Counted from the first letter of the stretch, positions 7,069-15,987 are shown. The stretch is DNA of 64,000 bases from Arthrobacter sp. Y-9 (GCF_029690065.1 NZ_CP121463.1:2604001-2668000), one strand, 5' to 3'. Numbers and translations: made by a program. The notes: generated by a model from the sequence alone, not told the origin.

Positions 7069-8541
7069 GTGCCGACCAAGGAATCCACGCCGTTTCAGGT
7101 GACTCCCGGCAAGATCATCGCCGTGCATCTGAGCTATGCGTCGCGTGCCGCGCAGCGCGGCCGGACGCCCGCTTCGCCTTCCTACTTCCTCAAACCGACG
7201 AGCTCCCTGAGCGTCTCCGGCAGCACCGTGGAGCGGCCCGCCGGCACCGAACTGCTCGCCTTCGAAGGCGAGATCGCGCTCGTCATCGGTGAGCCCGCGC
7301 ACCGGGTCTCCGTGGGCGAGGCCTGGAACCACGTCGCCTGGGTGACGGCGTCAAATGACTGGGGGCTGTACGACCTCCGGTCCAACGACAAGGGCTCCAA
7401 TCTGCGGAACAAGGGGCGGGACGGCTACACGCCGGTGGGCCCCGAGCTGATCGACGCGCGCACGATCGACCCCGCCGCCCTCCGCGTGCGGGCCTGGCGC
7501 AACGGCGACCTGGTCCAGGACGACACCTCGGGCGCCATGATCTTCCCGTTCTCCCAGCTGATCGCCGATCTCTCTCAGCACCTCACCCTCGAGACCGGCG
7601 ACGTGATCCTCACCGGCACCCCGGCCGGCTCCTCCGTGGCCGTGCCCGGCGACGTGATCGAAGTCGAGGTCGACGCTCCCACGGTGGAAGGCGCGCCGTC
7701 GAGCGGACGCCTCGTCTCCCGCGTGGTCGAGGGCCCGGGCGCCTTCGACCCCGCCCTCGGTTCCCTGCCGTCCGTGGACGACCACCAGCGCGAGGAGGCC
7801 TGGGGCTCCCGTGAGGCGGCCGGTCTCGGCGAACCAGGCCCCGCCCTCTCCCCCGCCTTGCGGGCCAAGTTGCTGGAGACCCCGGTGGCGGGCCTTTCAC
7901 AGCAGCTGCGCAAGCGCGGTCTCGACAATGTGGCGATCGACGGCGTGCGGCCTTCCGTGCCCGGCACCAAGATGGTGGGCGTCGCGAAGACGCTCCGCTT
8001 CGTCCCGAACCGCGAAGACCTCTTCCGCAGCCACGGCGGCGGCTTCAACGCCCAGAAACGCGTCTTCGACTCTGTCGGCGAAGGTGAGGTCATCGTCATC
8101 GAGGCCCGCGGTGAGCGTGGCTCCGGCACCCTTGGGGACGTGCTCGCGCTGCGGGCGCAGGTCCGGGGCGCGGCCGGCGTCGTGACCGACGGCGGCGTGC
8201 GGGACTACGTGACCGTGGCGGAGACCGGCCTCCCGGTCTTCAGCCAGGGCCCCCACCCTGCGGTCCTCGGACGCAAGCACGTGCCGTGGGACAGCGATCT
8301 GACCATCTCCTGCGGCGGCGCCACCGTTCAGCCCGGCGACATCATCGTCGGCGACGACGACGGCGTGATCGTCCTGCCGCCGTCGCTCGCCGAAGAGGTG
8401 GCCGACGCGGCCCTGGCCCAGGAAGCGGAGGACGCCTGGATCGCGCGCCAGGTGGCCGACGGTCATCCCGTGGACGGGCTGTTCCCCCTGAACGCCGAGT
8501 GGCGGGCCCTCTTCGAGGCCGAACGCGGAACGGGAGAATGA
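7069..8541 (+). CDS. hpaG: FAH-family isomerase/decarboxylase (HpaG-like) fused to an RraA-like domain
   Basis: The 490-residue protein joins two enzyme domains. Residues 15-220 form a fumarylacetoacetate hydrolase fold with metal ligands FEGE (Glu66, Glu68) and Asp102 in NDWGLYDLR, plus the GDVILTGTP motif. These are characteristic of HpaG-type 2-hydroxyhepta-2,4-diene-1,7-dioate isomerase/OPET decarboxylase. Residues 265-475 form an RraA-like domain with GTLGDVLALRA, VTDGGVRD and GDIIVGDDDGVIVLP, as in RraA-fold aldolases and oxaloacetate decarboxylases. E. coli HpaG instead duplicates the FAH domain. GTG 7069 follows AAGGGA. This is the first gene of the hpa operon and lies 4 bp before gntR. 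Which domain does which step is inferred. Confidence 0.85.
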   Translation: MPTKESTPFQVTPGKIIAVHLSYASRAAQRGRTPASPSYFLKPTSSLSVSGSTVERPAGTELLAFEGEIALVIGEPAHRVSVGEAWNHVAWVTASNDWGLYDLRSNDKGSNLRNKGRDGYTPVGPELIDARTIDPAALRVRAWRNGDLVQDDTSGAMIFPFSQLIADLSQHLTLETGDVILTGTPAGSSVAVPGDVIEVEVDAPTVEGAPSSGRLVSRVVEGPGAFDPALGSLPSVDDHQREEAWGSREAAGLGEPGPALSPALRAKLLETPVAGLSQQLRKRGLDNVAIDGVRPSVPGTKMVGVAKTLRFVPNREDLFRSHGGGFNAQKRVFDSVGEGEVIVIEARGERGSGTLGDVLALRAQVRGAAGVVTDGGVRDYVTVAETGLPVFSQGPHPAVLGRKHVPWDSDLTISCGGATVQPGDIIVGDDDGVIVLPPSLAEEVADAALAQEAEDAWIARQVADGHPVDGLFPLNAEWRALFEAERGTGE

Positions 8542-8545
8542 GGGC

Positions 8546-9223
8546 ATGAGCAGCACCGTGACCTCCCTCAGCAAGTCCCAGATCGCCTACGAGTGGATCC
8601 GCGAGCGCATCGCGCGCCACGAGTTCGGGCCCGGCTACCGGCTCGTGCTCGGGTCGATCGCGTCCTCCCTGGACATGAGCGTGGTCCCGGTGCGCGAAGC
8701 CGTCCGGCGGCTCGAGGCCGAGGGTCTCGTGGAGTTCGAACGCAATGTCGGCGCCCGCGTGACGCTCGTGGACGAGCAGGAGTACGTGCACACCATGCAG
8801 ACGCTCGGCGTCGTGGAGGGTGTCGCGACCTCGCTGTCCGCACCGCACCTCGTCTCGATCGACCTGGACCGGGCGGCGGAGATGAACGAACGGCTGCGCC
8901 GGCTCCTCGACGACTTCGACCCCCACCTCTTCACCGTGGTGAACCAGCAGTTTCACACCGTGCTGTTCGAGCCGTGCCCGAACCCGCACATCCTGGACCT
9001 GGTGCACCGGGGCTGGGCCCGCATGGCCGGGGTCCGCGATTCCACCTTCTCCTTCATCCCCGGCCGCGCCCGCGAGTCGGTGGAGGAACACGACCACATC
9101 ATCGAGCTCATCCGGAGCAACGCCAGCCCTCTCGAGATCGAGATGGCCGCCCGGGACCACCGCTGGGCCACGATGAACGCCTACCTCGCCCAACGCCATC
9201 CCGGCGACGGGCACACCGCCTGA
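8546..9223 (+). CDS. GntR-family regulator, FadR subfamily (FCD domain)
   Basis: The 225-residue protein has a GntR winged helix at about residues 9-68 (IASSLDMSVVPVREAVRRLEAEGL). An all-helical FCD effector domain follows, with the histidine pattern expected for metal-dependent ligand binding (FHTVLFE, EEHDHIIELI, RDHRWATM). It starts 4 bp after the hpaG-like gene and is cotranscribed with the catabolic enzymes. That arrangement gives a feedback loop if it represses the operon. Candidate operators are the TATACGAT palindromes at 7015-7034, 6968-6980 and 3589-3598. The inducer is probably homoprotocatechuate or an upstream aromatic acid, which is not shown by the sequence. Confidence 0.9.
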   Translation: MSSTVTSLSKSQIAYEWIRERIARHEFGPGYRLVLGSIASSLDMSVVPVREAVRRLEAEGLVEFERNVGARVTLVDEQEYVHTMQTLGVVEGVATSLSAPHLVSIDLDRAAEMNERLRRLLDDFDPHLFTVVNQQFHTVLFEPCPNPHILDLVHRGWARMAGVRDSTFSFIPGRARESVEEHDHIIELIRSNASPLEIEMAARDHRWATMNAYLAQRHPGDGHTA

Positions 9224-9264
9224 GCACCCATCCGGGTGTCACGATCACAACCTTGGAGGAGAGC

Positions 9265-10818
9265 ATGACCCCCACGGCCCTGGACCGCCGGCACGTCCCC
9301 GCGGACCTGCCCGAGCGCATCCGTCACTACATCGACGGGGAATTCGTCGACTCCCTCGACGGAGACACCTTCGACGTCCTCGAACCCGTCTCCAACGAAA
9401 GCTACGTCACCGCGGCAGCGGGCAAGAAAGCCGACATCGACCGCGCCGTCGCGGCCGCCCGTCGCGCCTTCACCGAGGGCCCGTGGCCCCGCATGCTCCC
9501 CCGCGAGCGCTCCCGGATCCTGCACCGCATCGCGGACATCGTCGAGTCCCGGGACGAGCGCCTCGCCGAGCTGGAGTCCTTCGACTCCGGTCTGCCCATC
9601 ACCCAGGCCCTCGGCCAGGCCCGCCGTGCGGCCGAGAACTTCCGCTTCTTCGCGGACCTGATCGTGGCTCAGGCGGATGACACCTTCAAGGTCCCCGGCC
9701 GCCAGATCAACTACGTGAACCGCAAGCCGATCGGCGTCGCCGGGCTCATCACCCCGTGGAACACCCCCTTCATGCTGGAGAGCTGGAAGCTCGGCCCCGC
9801 CCTGGCGACCGGCAACACCGTGGTGCTCAAGCCCGCCGAGTTCACCCCCCTCTCCGCCTCCCTCTGGGCCGGGATCTTCGAGGAGGCGGGCCTGCCGAAG
9901 GGCGTGTTCAACCTCGTCAACGGCCTCGGCGAGGACGCCGGCGACGCCCTGGTGAAGCACCCGGACGTGCCGCTCATCTCCTTCACGGGCGAGAGCCGCA
10001 CCGGTCAGATCATCTTCGGCAACGCCGCGCCGTTCCTGAAGGGTCTGTCCATGGAACTGGGCGGCAAGAGCCCGGCCGTGGTGTTCGACGACGCCGATCT
10101 GGACGCCGCGATCGACGCCACGATCTTCGGCGTCTTCTCCCTGAACGGCGAGCGCTGCACCGCCGGCTCGCGCATCCTGGTCCAGCGCGGCATCTACGAC
10201 GAATTCGTGGAGCGCTACGCCGCTCAGGCCCGGCGGGTCAAGGTCGGGTACCCGCACGATCCCGCCACCGAGGTCGGCGCGCTGGTGCACCCCGAGCACT
10301 TCGAAAAGGTCATGGGCTACATCGAGATCGGCAAGGGTGAGGGTCGCCTCGTGGCCGGCGGCGGACAGCCGGAAGGTTTCGCGTTCGGCAACTTCGTGGC
10401 GCCGACCGTGTTCGCCGACGTCGCACCGGACGCCCGGATCTTCCAGGAGGAGATCTTCGGCCCGGTCGTGGCGATCACCCCCTTCGACACGGAGGAGGAA
10501 GCGCTCGCGCTGGCCAACGACACCAAGTACGGCCTGGCCGCCTATGTGTGGACGAACGATCTGAAGCGGGCCCACAACTTCTCGCAGGCCGTGGAGGCCG
10601 GCATGGTGTGGCTGAATTCGAACAACGTCCGTGATCTGCGCACCCCGTTCGGCGGCGTCAAGGCCTCCGGTCTCGGTCACGAGGGCGGCTACCGTTCGAT
10701 CGACTTCTACACCGACCAGCAGGCCGTGCACATCACGCTCGGCAAGGTCCACAACCCGACCTTCGGCAAGCAGGAACCGCCTCACGAGAACGATCTCGAC
10801 GACCCGGACCCCCGCTGA
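9265..10818 (+). CDS. hpaE: 5-carboxymethyl-2-hydroxymuconate semialdehyde dehydrogenase
   Basis: The 517-residue protein is an NAD(P)-dependent aldehyde dehydrogenase. It has the NAD-binding segment (ITPWNTPF, VLKPAEFTPL), the catalytic glutamate motif LELGGKSP (here MELGGKSP) and the nucleophilic cysteine in NGERCTAGSR. Overall it matches HpaE, which oxidises the ring-cleavage semialdehyde made by HpaD. ATG 9265 follows a strong TTGGAGGAG ribosome site. It lies between gntR and hpaD in the operon. General ALDHs share these motifs, so HpaE is chosen on similarity of the whole protein and on gene order. Confidence 0.92.
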   Translation: MTPTALDRRHVPADLPERIRHYIDGEFVDSLDGDTFDVLEPVSNESYVTAAAGKKADIDRAVAAARRAFTEGPWPRMLPRERSRILHRIADIVESRDERLAELESFDSGLPITQALGQARRAAENFRFFADLIVAQADDTFKVPGRQINYVNRKPIGVAGLITPWNTPFMLESWKLGPALATGNTVVLKPAEFTPLSASLWAGIFEEAGLPKGVFNLVNGLGEDAGDALVKHPDVPLISFTGESRTGQIIFGNAAPFLKGLSMELGGKSPAVVFDDADLDAAIDATIFGVFSLNGERCTAGSRILVQRGIYDEFVERYAAQARRVKVGYPHDPATEVGALVHPEHFEKVMGYIEIGKGEGRLVAGGGQPEGFAFGNFVAPTVFADVAPDARIFQEEIFGPVVAITPFDTEEEALALANDTKYGLAAYVWTNDLKRAHNFSQAVEAGMVWLNSNNVRDLRTPFGGVKASGLGHEGGYRSIDFYTDQQAVHITLGKVHNPTFGKQEPPHENDLDDPDPR

Positions 10819-10848
10819 ACCGCCCCATCTCACGCAAGGACGCATGAC

Positions 10849-12012
10849 ATGACGCATCTGGAAGACCGCACCCTCACCTCCTCCGGTTTCTACGTGAGCC
10901 AGGAGGCGCCGATCCACACGGCGAACCCGGTGGCCACCCCCGAGTCCCCCGCGCCGGACATCCTTCGCTGCGCGTACATGGAACTCGTGGTGACCGACCT
11001 GGCCGCCTCCCGGGTCTTCTACGTGGACGTGCTCGGCCTGCACGTGACGGAAGAGGACGAGGACGCGATCTACCTGCGCTCCACCGAGGAGTTCATCCAC
11101 CACAATCTGGTGCTGCGCAAGGGACCCGTGGCCGCCGTCGCCGCCTTCTCCTACCGTGTCCGCACACCGGAGGACCTGGACCGCGCCGTCGCGTTCTACA
11201 CGGAGCTCGGCTGTCGGGTGGAGCGTCGCCCGGAAGGCTTCGTGAAGGGCATCGGCGACTCGGTCCGTGTGGAGGATCCCCTGGGTTTTCCGTATGAGTT
11301 CTTCCACCAGACCGACCACGTGGAACGCCTGTCCTGGCGTTACGATCTGCACGTTCCGGGTGAGCTGGTGCGCCTGGACCACTTCAACCAGGTCACCCCG
11401 GATGTCCCCCGTGCCGTGAAGTTCATGCAGGACCTGGGGTTCCGGGTCACGGAGGACATCCAGGATGACGAAGGCACCGTCTACGCAGCCTGGATGCGCC
11501 GGAAGCCGACCGTGCACGACACCGCGATGACCGGCGGCGACGGCCCCCGGATGCACCACGTGTGCTTCGCGACGCATGAGAAGCACAACATCCTCGCGAT
11601 CTGCGACAAGCTCGGGGCGCTGCGCCGCAGCGACGCGATCGAGCGCGGTCCGGGACGGCACGGCGTCTCCAACGCCTTCTACCTGTACCTGCGGGATCCG
11701 GACGGCCACCGGGTGGAGGTCTACACCCAGGACTACTACACCGGGGACCCTGACAACCCGGTGGTCACCTGGGATGTGCACGACAACCAGCGCCGCGACT
11801 GGTGGGGCAACCCGGTGGTGCCCAGCTGGTACACCGAGGCGTCGCTGGTCCTGGACCTGGACGGGAACCCGCAGCCCGTCGTCGCGCGCACCGATTCGAG
11901 CGAAATGGCCGTCACCATCGGCGCGGACGGGTTCTCCTACACCCGGCCGGACGACCAGGAGGCCATGCCCGAATGGAAGCAGGGCGAGTACAAGCTGGGC
12001 AACCAGCTCTAG
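10849..12012 (+). CDS. hpaD: homoprotocatechuate (3,4-dihydroxyphenylacetate) 2,3-dioxygenase
   Basis: The 387-residue protein is a two-domain vicinal-oxygen-chelate extradiol dioxygenase of the Brevibacterium HPCD / Arthrobacter MndD type. Compared with HPCD numbering, all key residues appear with a constant offset of 23. The metal ligands are His178 (RLDHFN), His237 (MHHVCF) and Glu290 (HRVEVYTQDY), and the acid-base residue is His223 (TVHDTAM). The offset shows an N-terminal extension of about 23 residues. The enzyme opens the catechol ring to 5-carboxymethyl-2-hydroxymuconate semialdehyde. Fe(II) or Mn(II) use cannot be read from the ligands. It starts 30 bp after hpaE. Confidence 0.96.
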   Translation: MTHLEDRTLTSSGFYVSQEAPIHTANPVATPESPAPDILRCAYMELVVTDLAASRVFYVDVLGLHVTEEDEDAIYLRSTEEFIHHNLVLRKGPVAAVAAFSYRVRTPEDLDRAVAFYTELGCRVERRPEGFVKGIGDSVRVEDPLGFPYEFFHQTDHVERLSWRYDLHVPGELVRLDHFNQVTPDVPRAVKFMQDLGFRVTEDIQDDEGTVYAAWMRRKPTVHDTAMTGGDGPRMHHVCFATHEKHNILAICDKLGALRRSDAIERGPGRHGVSNAFYLYLRDPDGHRVEVYTQDYYTGDPDNPVVTWDVHDNQRRDWWGNPVVPSWYTEASLVLDLDGNPQPVVARTDSSEMAVTIGADGFSYTRPDDQEAMPEWKQGEYKLGNQL

Positions 12013-12036
12013 AGTCAGCGGAGAGGGAGGAACACC

Positions 12037-12822
12037 ATGCTGAACGACAGCACCATCGCCCAGCTGGCCCAGGAACTCGCCGACGCCGAACGCGACCGTG
12101 CGGTGATCCCCCGGATCACCGCACGGCACCCCGAGGCGACGGTCGATGACTCGTACGCCATCCAGCGGGTCTGGCAGGAGAAGAACCTGGCGGCGGGCCG
12201 CCGCCTGGTGGGCCGCAAGATCGGGCTCACCTCCAAAGCCATGCAGCAGGCCACCGGGATCTCGGAGCCCGATTACGGCGTGATGTTCGATGACACCGTG
12301 TGGGAGAACGGCTCCGTGCTCCCCTTCGACGCGTACTCGAATGTGCGGATCGAGGTGGAGCTGGCCTTCGTGCTCAACGCGCCACTGGAAGGACCGCATT
12401 GCACGGTCATGGACGTGCTCCGGGCCACGGAGTACGTCACGCCGGCGCTGGAGGTGCTGAACTCCCACCTCGAGCTGGAGGGGCGCACGATCGTGGACAC
12501 CATCAGCGACAACGCCGCCTACGGTGGCATGGTCCTCGGCGGGAATCCCACCAAGCCGGATGCGATCGATCTGCGGTGGGTGTCCGCCCTGCTGTACCGC
12601 AATGAGACCATCGAGGAGACCGGCGTCTCCGCGGGCGTCCTCAACCATCCGGCCACCGGCGTCGCGTGGCTGGCGAACAAGCTGCACCACCACGGAGACC
12701 GGCTGGAGGCCGGGGAGATCATCCTGGCCGGGTCCTTCACCCGGCCCGTCTGGATCTCCCGGGGCGACAGCGTGCTCTGCGACTACGGACCGTTGGGAAC
12801 CATCTCATGCCGCTTCCTCTGA
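12037..12822 (+). CDS. hpaH: 2-oxo-hept-4-ene-1,7-dioate hydratase
   Basis: The 261-residue protein matches the HpaH/MhpD hydratase family in length and motifs: GRKIGLTSKAMQ, PDYGVMFDDT, a metal-site segment VRIEVELAFVL, and the C-terminal GEIILAGSFTRP. It adds water to 2-oxohept-4-ene-1,7-dioate in a Mg-dependent reaction. ATG 12037 follows GGGAGG, 24 bp after hpaD. Its end overlaps the hpaI start by 16 bp, indicating translational coupling. Its position between ring cleavage and aldolase genes supports HpaH over other vinylpyruvate hydratases. Confidence 0.93.
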   Translation: MLNDSTIAQLAQELADAERDRAVIPRITARHPEATVDDSYAIQRVWQEKNLAAGRRLVGRKIGLTSKAMQQATGISEPDYGVMFDDTVWENGSVLPFDAYSNVRIEVELAFVLNAPLEGPHCTVMDVLRATEYVTPALEVLNSHLELEGRTIVDTISDNAAYGGMVLGGNPTKPDAIDLRWVSALLYRNETIEETGVSAGVLNHPATGVAWLANKLHHHGDRLEAGEIILAGSFTRPVWISRGDSVLCDYGPLGTISCRFL

Positions 12823-13631
12823 GCCCCACACTCCGCCACCGCCTGCGCGGGTCCGACCGTCCCCTGTTCGGCGGCTGGGTCTGCTCCGGTTCGCCCGTCA
12901 TGGCGGAGGTCATGGCCGGATCCGGCCTCGACTGGATCCTCCTCGACATGGAGCACGCGCCCAACGGTCTCGAATCCGTGCTCTCCCAGCTCCACGCCGT
13001 GTCGGGATACCCGGTCACGGCCGTGGTGCGAGTGCCGTCCGCTGATCCGGTCATCATCAAGCAGGTCCTGGACCTGGGCGCTCAGACCATCCTGGTGCCG
13101 ATGGTCTCCACCGAGGAACAGGCGCGGTCCGTGGCGGCCGCCGCCCAGTACCCGCCGCACGGCATCCGGGGTGTGGGCAGTGCCCTCGCACGGTCCGCCC
13201 GCTGGAACCGCGTGCCGGACTACCTGCAGAACGCGGCCGAGCACGTGTCGGTCTTCGTGCAGGTGGAGACCGGCGAGGGCGTGGAGAACGCACGTGCGAT
13301 CGCAGCGGTGGACGGGATCGACGGCGTGTTCGTCGGTCCCAGCGACCTGGCCGCGTCGCTGGGCTTCCTCGGCCGGCAGGGCCACCCGGAGGTCGTCGCC
13401 GCGGTGGGCCGCGCCTTCGCCGACGTGATGGCCGCGGGGAAACCCGTGGGCGTCAACGCCTTCGACCCGCAGGCCGCCGCCGATTATGCGGAGGCCGGGG
13501 CGGCCTTCCTGCTCGTGGGGGCCGACGTCGCGCTGACGGCCAGAGCGTCCGAGGCTCTCGCCGCGCGCTTCATCCCCCAGCCCGGGGACGGCGACGGGGG
13601 CGACGGCGGCGGGGCCACGGCCTCGTACTGA
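12807..13631 (+). CDS. hpaI: 4-hydroxy-2-oxoheptane-1,7-dioate aldolase
   Basis: The 274-residue class II pyruvate aldolase belongs to the HpaI/HpcH family. The catalytic and metal residues appear in order: WILLDMEHAPN (base histidine), PMVSTEEQA, VFVQVETGEG (metal glutamate) and GPSDLAASLG (metal aspartate). It splits 4-hydroxy-2-oxoheptanedioate into pyruvate and succinic semialdehyde, the last step of the operon pathway. ATG 12807 lies inside the end of hpaH; longer in-frame starts would read through hpaH. The C-terminus ends in a low-complexity Gly/Asp tail (GDGDGGDGGG) absent from E. coli HpaI. Confidence 0.95.
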   Translation: MPLPLSPTLRHRLRGSDRPLFGGWVCSGSPVMAEVMAGSGLDWILLDMEHAPNGLESVLSQLHAVSGYPVTAVVRVPSADPVIIKQVLDLGAQTILVPMVSTEEQARSVAAAAQYPPHGIRGVGSALARSARWNRVPDYLQNAAEHVSVFVQVETGEGVENARAIAAVDGIDGVFVGPSDLAASLGFLGRQGHPEVVAAVGRAFADVMAAGKPVGVNAFDPQAAADYAEAGAAFLLVGADVALTARASEALAARFIPQPGDGDGGDGGGATASY

Positions 13632-13642
13632 AACGCGCCCTG

Positions 13643-13671
13643 CCCGGCCCGGGCCGACAGGCCCGGCCGGG
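13643..13671. terminator. GC-rich hairpin after the hpa operon
   Basis: The stem CCGGGCC (13649-13655) pairs with GGCCCGG (13660-13666) around a GACA loop, with further partial pairing outside. It lies in the 44-bp gap between convergent hpaI and the acetyltransferase-hydrolase gene and could serve both. There is no T-tract. Confidence 0.5.
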
Positions 13672-13675
13672 TACG

Positions 13676-14911
13676 CTACCGCCGCACCCGCGCCGCCCAC
13701 TCCCGGAGCAGCTCGCGGACCTTCTCCGGCTGATCCAGGTGGACGTTGTGGCCGGCTTCATCCAGAACCTCGTACCGCGCGTCCGGGAAGCTCTGAGCGA
13801 GGACTTCCTGGTCCTCGAAACCGACCACGTGATCCTGTCGCGCGGCCACGATCAGCACCGGCTTGGCGAACCCCGCCAGCCGGGCGTCCGGCGCCGGGTC
13901 CAGGACGTAGCGCTTAGCCAGGCGATCCATGGCGCGCGGGTCCGCGGCCTTCAGCCCGGGCAGCGCCGCGGTCCGGAACCTCTCCCAGTTCTCCGGCGAC
14001 TGCACCACCGACAGTTCCTCATACGCCATCGCATCGCCGGGCTTCAGCGAGCGCAGCAGATCCTCGTCGCGCCGCAGCACGGTCTGCTCCGGCAGCGTGC
14101 GACGGGAGAGAACCGAGTCCACCACCGGAGCCAGCAGCGCCAGCCCGAGCACCTGATCGGGCCGCCGCGCCGCCAGTTCGCGCGCCAGCAGGCCACCCAG
14201 GGAGTTGCCCACGACGGCGAAGGGCCGCCCGCCCGTCAGCTCCCCCGCCGCGGCGTCGAGCCAGTCCGCGAGAGCCGGCAGATCGCCATCGCCGGTCAGG
14301 GCGGGAGTGCCGCCGAATCCGGGGAGGTCGAGGTACAGACGTTCCCAGCCGCCGTCGTCGAACACGTCGTCCAGATCCAGCAGCAGGCGGTGGTCGATGC
14401 CGTTGCCGTGGACGAACAGGAGCGGTGTGCCCTCGCCCCGCCGGACGAGGTGCGGCTGGGGCCGCACCGTCGCGAGGGCGAGGTGCAGGAGCGGATACGG
14501 GCGCCCGGCGTCGTCGGTCTCGCTGCGCCCCGTCACGACGAACCCGTGGTGCGCATAGAAGGCGGCGGCCCCGGGATTCTGTTCGTTGACGTCCACGGAC
14601 CGCACGCCCTGCGCGCTGATCACGTGGTCCAGCAGGGCGCCTCCGATCCCCTGCCGATGAGCGGAGGCGTCGACGAAGAGCATCTCCAGCCGGTCCTCGG
14701 CCGTCCCGGCGAAGCCGACCACCCGCCCGTCGAGCTCCGCGACGCTCAGCCGCACCTGCGGGAAGTACGCCTCGGCGAGCTGCGCCTCGATCCCGTCGCG
14801 GTCCGCGGCCTCGAGGAAGTCATGGGTCGCGTCCACGGCACTGCGCCAGATGGCGACCAGCCCGGGGTACTCCTCGGGTCCGCGGCAGTCGCGGATGAGC
14901 ACGGAAGACAT
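13676..14911 (-). CDS. fusion of GNAT acetyltransferase and alpha/beta hydrolase
   Basis: The 411-residue protein combines two catalytic domains. Residues 1-150 are a GNAT N-acetyltransferase with the acetyl-CoA loop in MLFVDASAHRQGIGGALLDH and the AAAFYAHHGF motif. Residues 155-410 are an alpha/beta hydrolase with an HG oxyanion region (LLFVHGNGIDH), nucleophile elbow VVGNSLGG, acidic residue near VAARQDH and catalytic histidine in EAGHNVH. The single frame has no stop between domains, and ATG 14911 follows GAAGGAG. No substrate is evident. The fusion could couple acylation and deacylation of a metabolite, but this is speculative. It is convergent with the hpa operon. Confidence 0.85.
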   Translation of the reverse strand: MSSVLIRDCRGPEEYPGLVAIWRSAVDATHDFLEAADRDGIEAQLAEAYFPQVRLSVAELDGRVVGFAGTAEDRLEMLFVDASAHRQGIGGALLDHVISAQGVRSVDVNEQNPGAAAFYAHHGFVVTGRSETDDAGRPYPLLHLALATVRPQPHLVRRGEGTPLLFVHGNGIDHRLLLDLDDVFDDGGWERLYLDLPGFGGTPALTGDGDLPALADWLDAAAGELTGGRPFAVVGNSLGGLLARELAARRPDQVLGLALLAPVVDSVLSRRTLPEQTVLRRDEDLLRSLKPGDAMAYEELSVVQSPENWERFRTAALPGLKAADPRAMDRLAKRYVLDPAPDARLAGFAKPVLIVAARQDHVVGFEDQEVLAQSFPDARYEVLDEAGHNVHLDQPEKVRELLREWAARVRR

Positions 14912-14976
14912 CGCGGGGAACTCCTTCGTCAGGGCTGGATCGCCGCTGGACAGACCAGGACAGAACAGTCACCAGA

Positions 14977-15915
14977 CTAATCGAGGACCTTGTCCTTCCG
15001 GGGCACCGTGATGGTGACGGTGGCGACCGCGATCAGGACGATGCCGGCGAGCTGGACCAGGTCCGGGATGTGGCCGTAGACCGCGATATCCGCGAAGATC
15101 GCCACGGCTGGATTCACGAAGGACAGCGCCGCGAGGGCCATGGTGGACAGGACCCGTGCCGAGCCGTAGAGCGCCGAGTACAGCAGGCCGGTGTGGATCA
15201 CGCCCATCGCCGCGATCCACCACCAGCCGGTGCCGCTCCATTGCAATTGGGCGGCGAACGGCAGGAGCAGAAGGGCCCCCGTCACGCACTGGATCAGGGT
15301 CATGACATACGGGCGGATCCCTGCTGTGTGCTTCGCCGCCAGGGTGGCGAGAGCGTAGAGGAGGCCGGCGAGCAGCGCCGAGAGGACGCCACCGATCTCG
15401 CGTGGCGCGAGGTTCTCGATCCCTCCGGGCCCGATGAACTTCGTGGCGAGGAGGAGCCCGCCGAACGCCACGACCAGCCAGATCAGGTCCCGCCTTCTCG
15501 GCAGTTCGCGGCTGATCAGCGCGCCGAGCGCCACCAGCAGGAACGGCTCCATGTGATACGACACCGTTGCGACGGTGAGCGTGGTGGTGGCGAAGGACTG
15601 GAAGAGGAACACCCAGTTCGCCACGAGTGCCACGCCGCCGCCGAGAGTGAGCAGGACCGCCTTCGCGGTCCAGGTGCTCTTGCGGAACGCGTCGGTCGCC
15701 AGCGCGAGGAGCAGCAGTGCGCCGGAGGCGAAGACGCAGCGCCACGCGACGGTGGTGATCGGGTCGGTGCCGGCTTGGATGCTGAACACCCCGATGGTGC
15801 CCCAGCCCGCCATGGCGAGCGCGAGCCAGATCTTGGCGCGCAGCACTGTGGAGGCTGACGGCGGGCCTGAGGGAGACTGCCGGCGGGTGCTGGTGAGGTC
15901 TGCGGAGGAGGTCAT
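14977..15915 (-). CDS. EamA/DMT-family membrane transporter
   Basis: The 312-residue protein has about ten hydrophobic segments in two EamA repeats, for example WLALAMAGWGTIGVF and the second half beginning IGGVLSALLAGLLYAL. Such drug/metabolite transporters usually export amino acids or other small metabolites across the cytoplasmic membrane. ATG 15915 is preferred; an upstream in-frame start near 15948 would overlap the AT-rich control region. It diverges from a LysR regulator 72 bp away, the classic exporter-regulator pair, which suggests LysR-dependent induction by the exported compound. Confidence 0.85.
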   Translation of the reverse strand: MTSSADLTSTRRQSPSGPPSASTVLRAKIWLALAMAGWGTIGVFSIQAGTDPITTVAWRCVFASGALLLLALATDAFRKSTWTAKAVLLTLGGGVALVANWVFLFQSFATTTLTVATVSYHMEPFLLVALGALISRELPRRRDLIWLVVAFGGLLLATKFIGPGGIENLAPREIGGVLSALLAGLLYALATLAAKHTAGIRPYVMTLIQCVTGALLLLPFAAQLQWSGTGWWWIAAMGVIHTGLLYSALYGSARVLSTMALAALSFVNPAVAIFADIAVYGHIPDLVQLAGIVLIAVATVTITVPRKDKVLD

Positions 15916-15987
15916 GTATCGATCATGAGCGCGATTTTCTTTTAGCACCAGTAATAGTTTCTAGGCATTTCATTGTAGAATTAGTGA

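Noticed and set aside
9181-12693. 1,170-codon open frame on the minus strand across gntR, hpaE, hpaD and hpaH
   Set aside because: It is antisense to four well-supported enzyme genes, its product is His/Gly/Val-rich without a domain, and it results from high GC codon bias.
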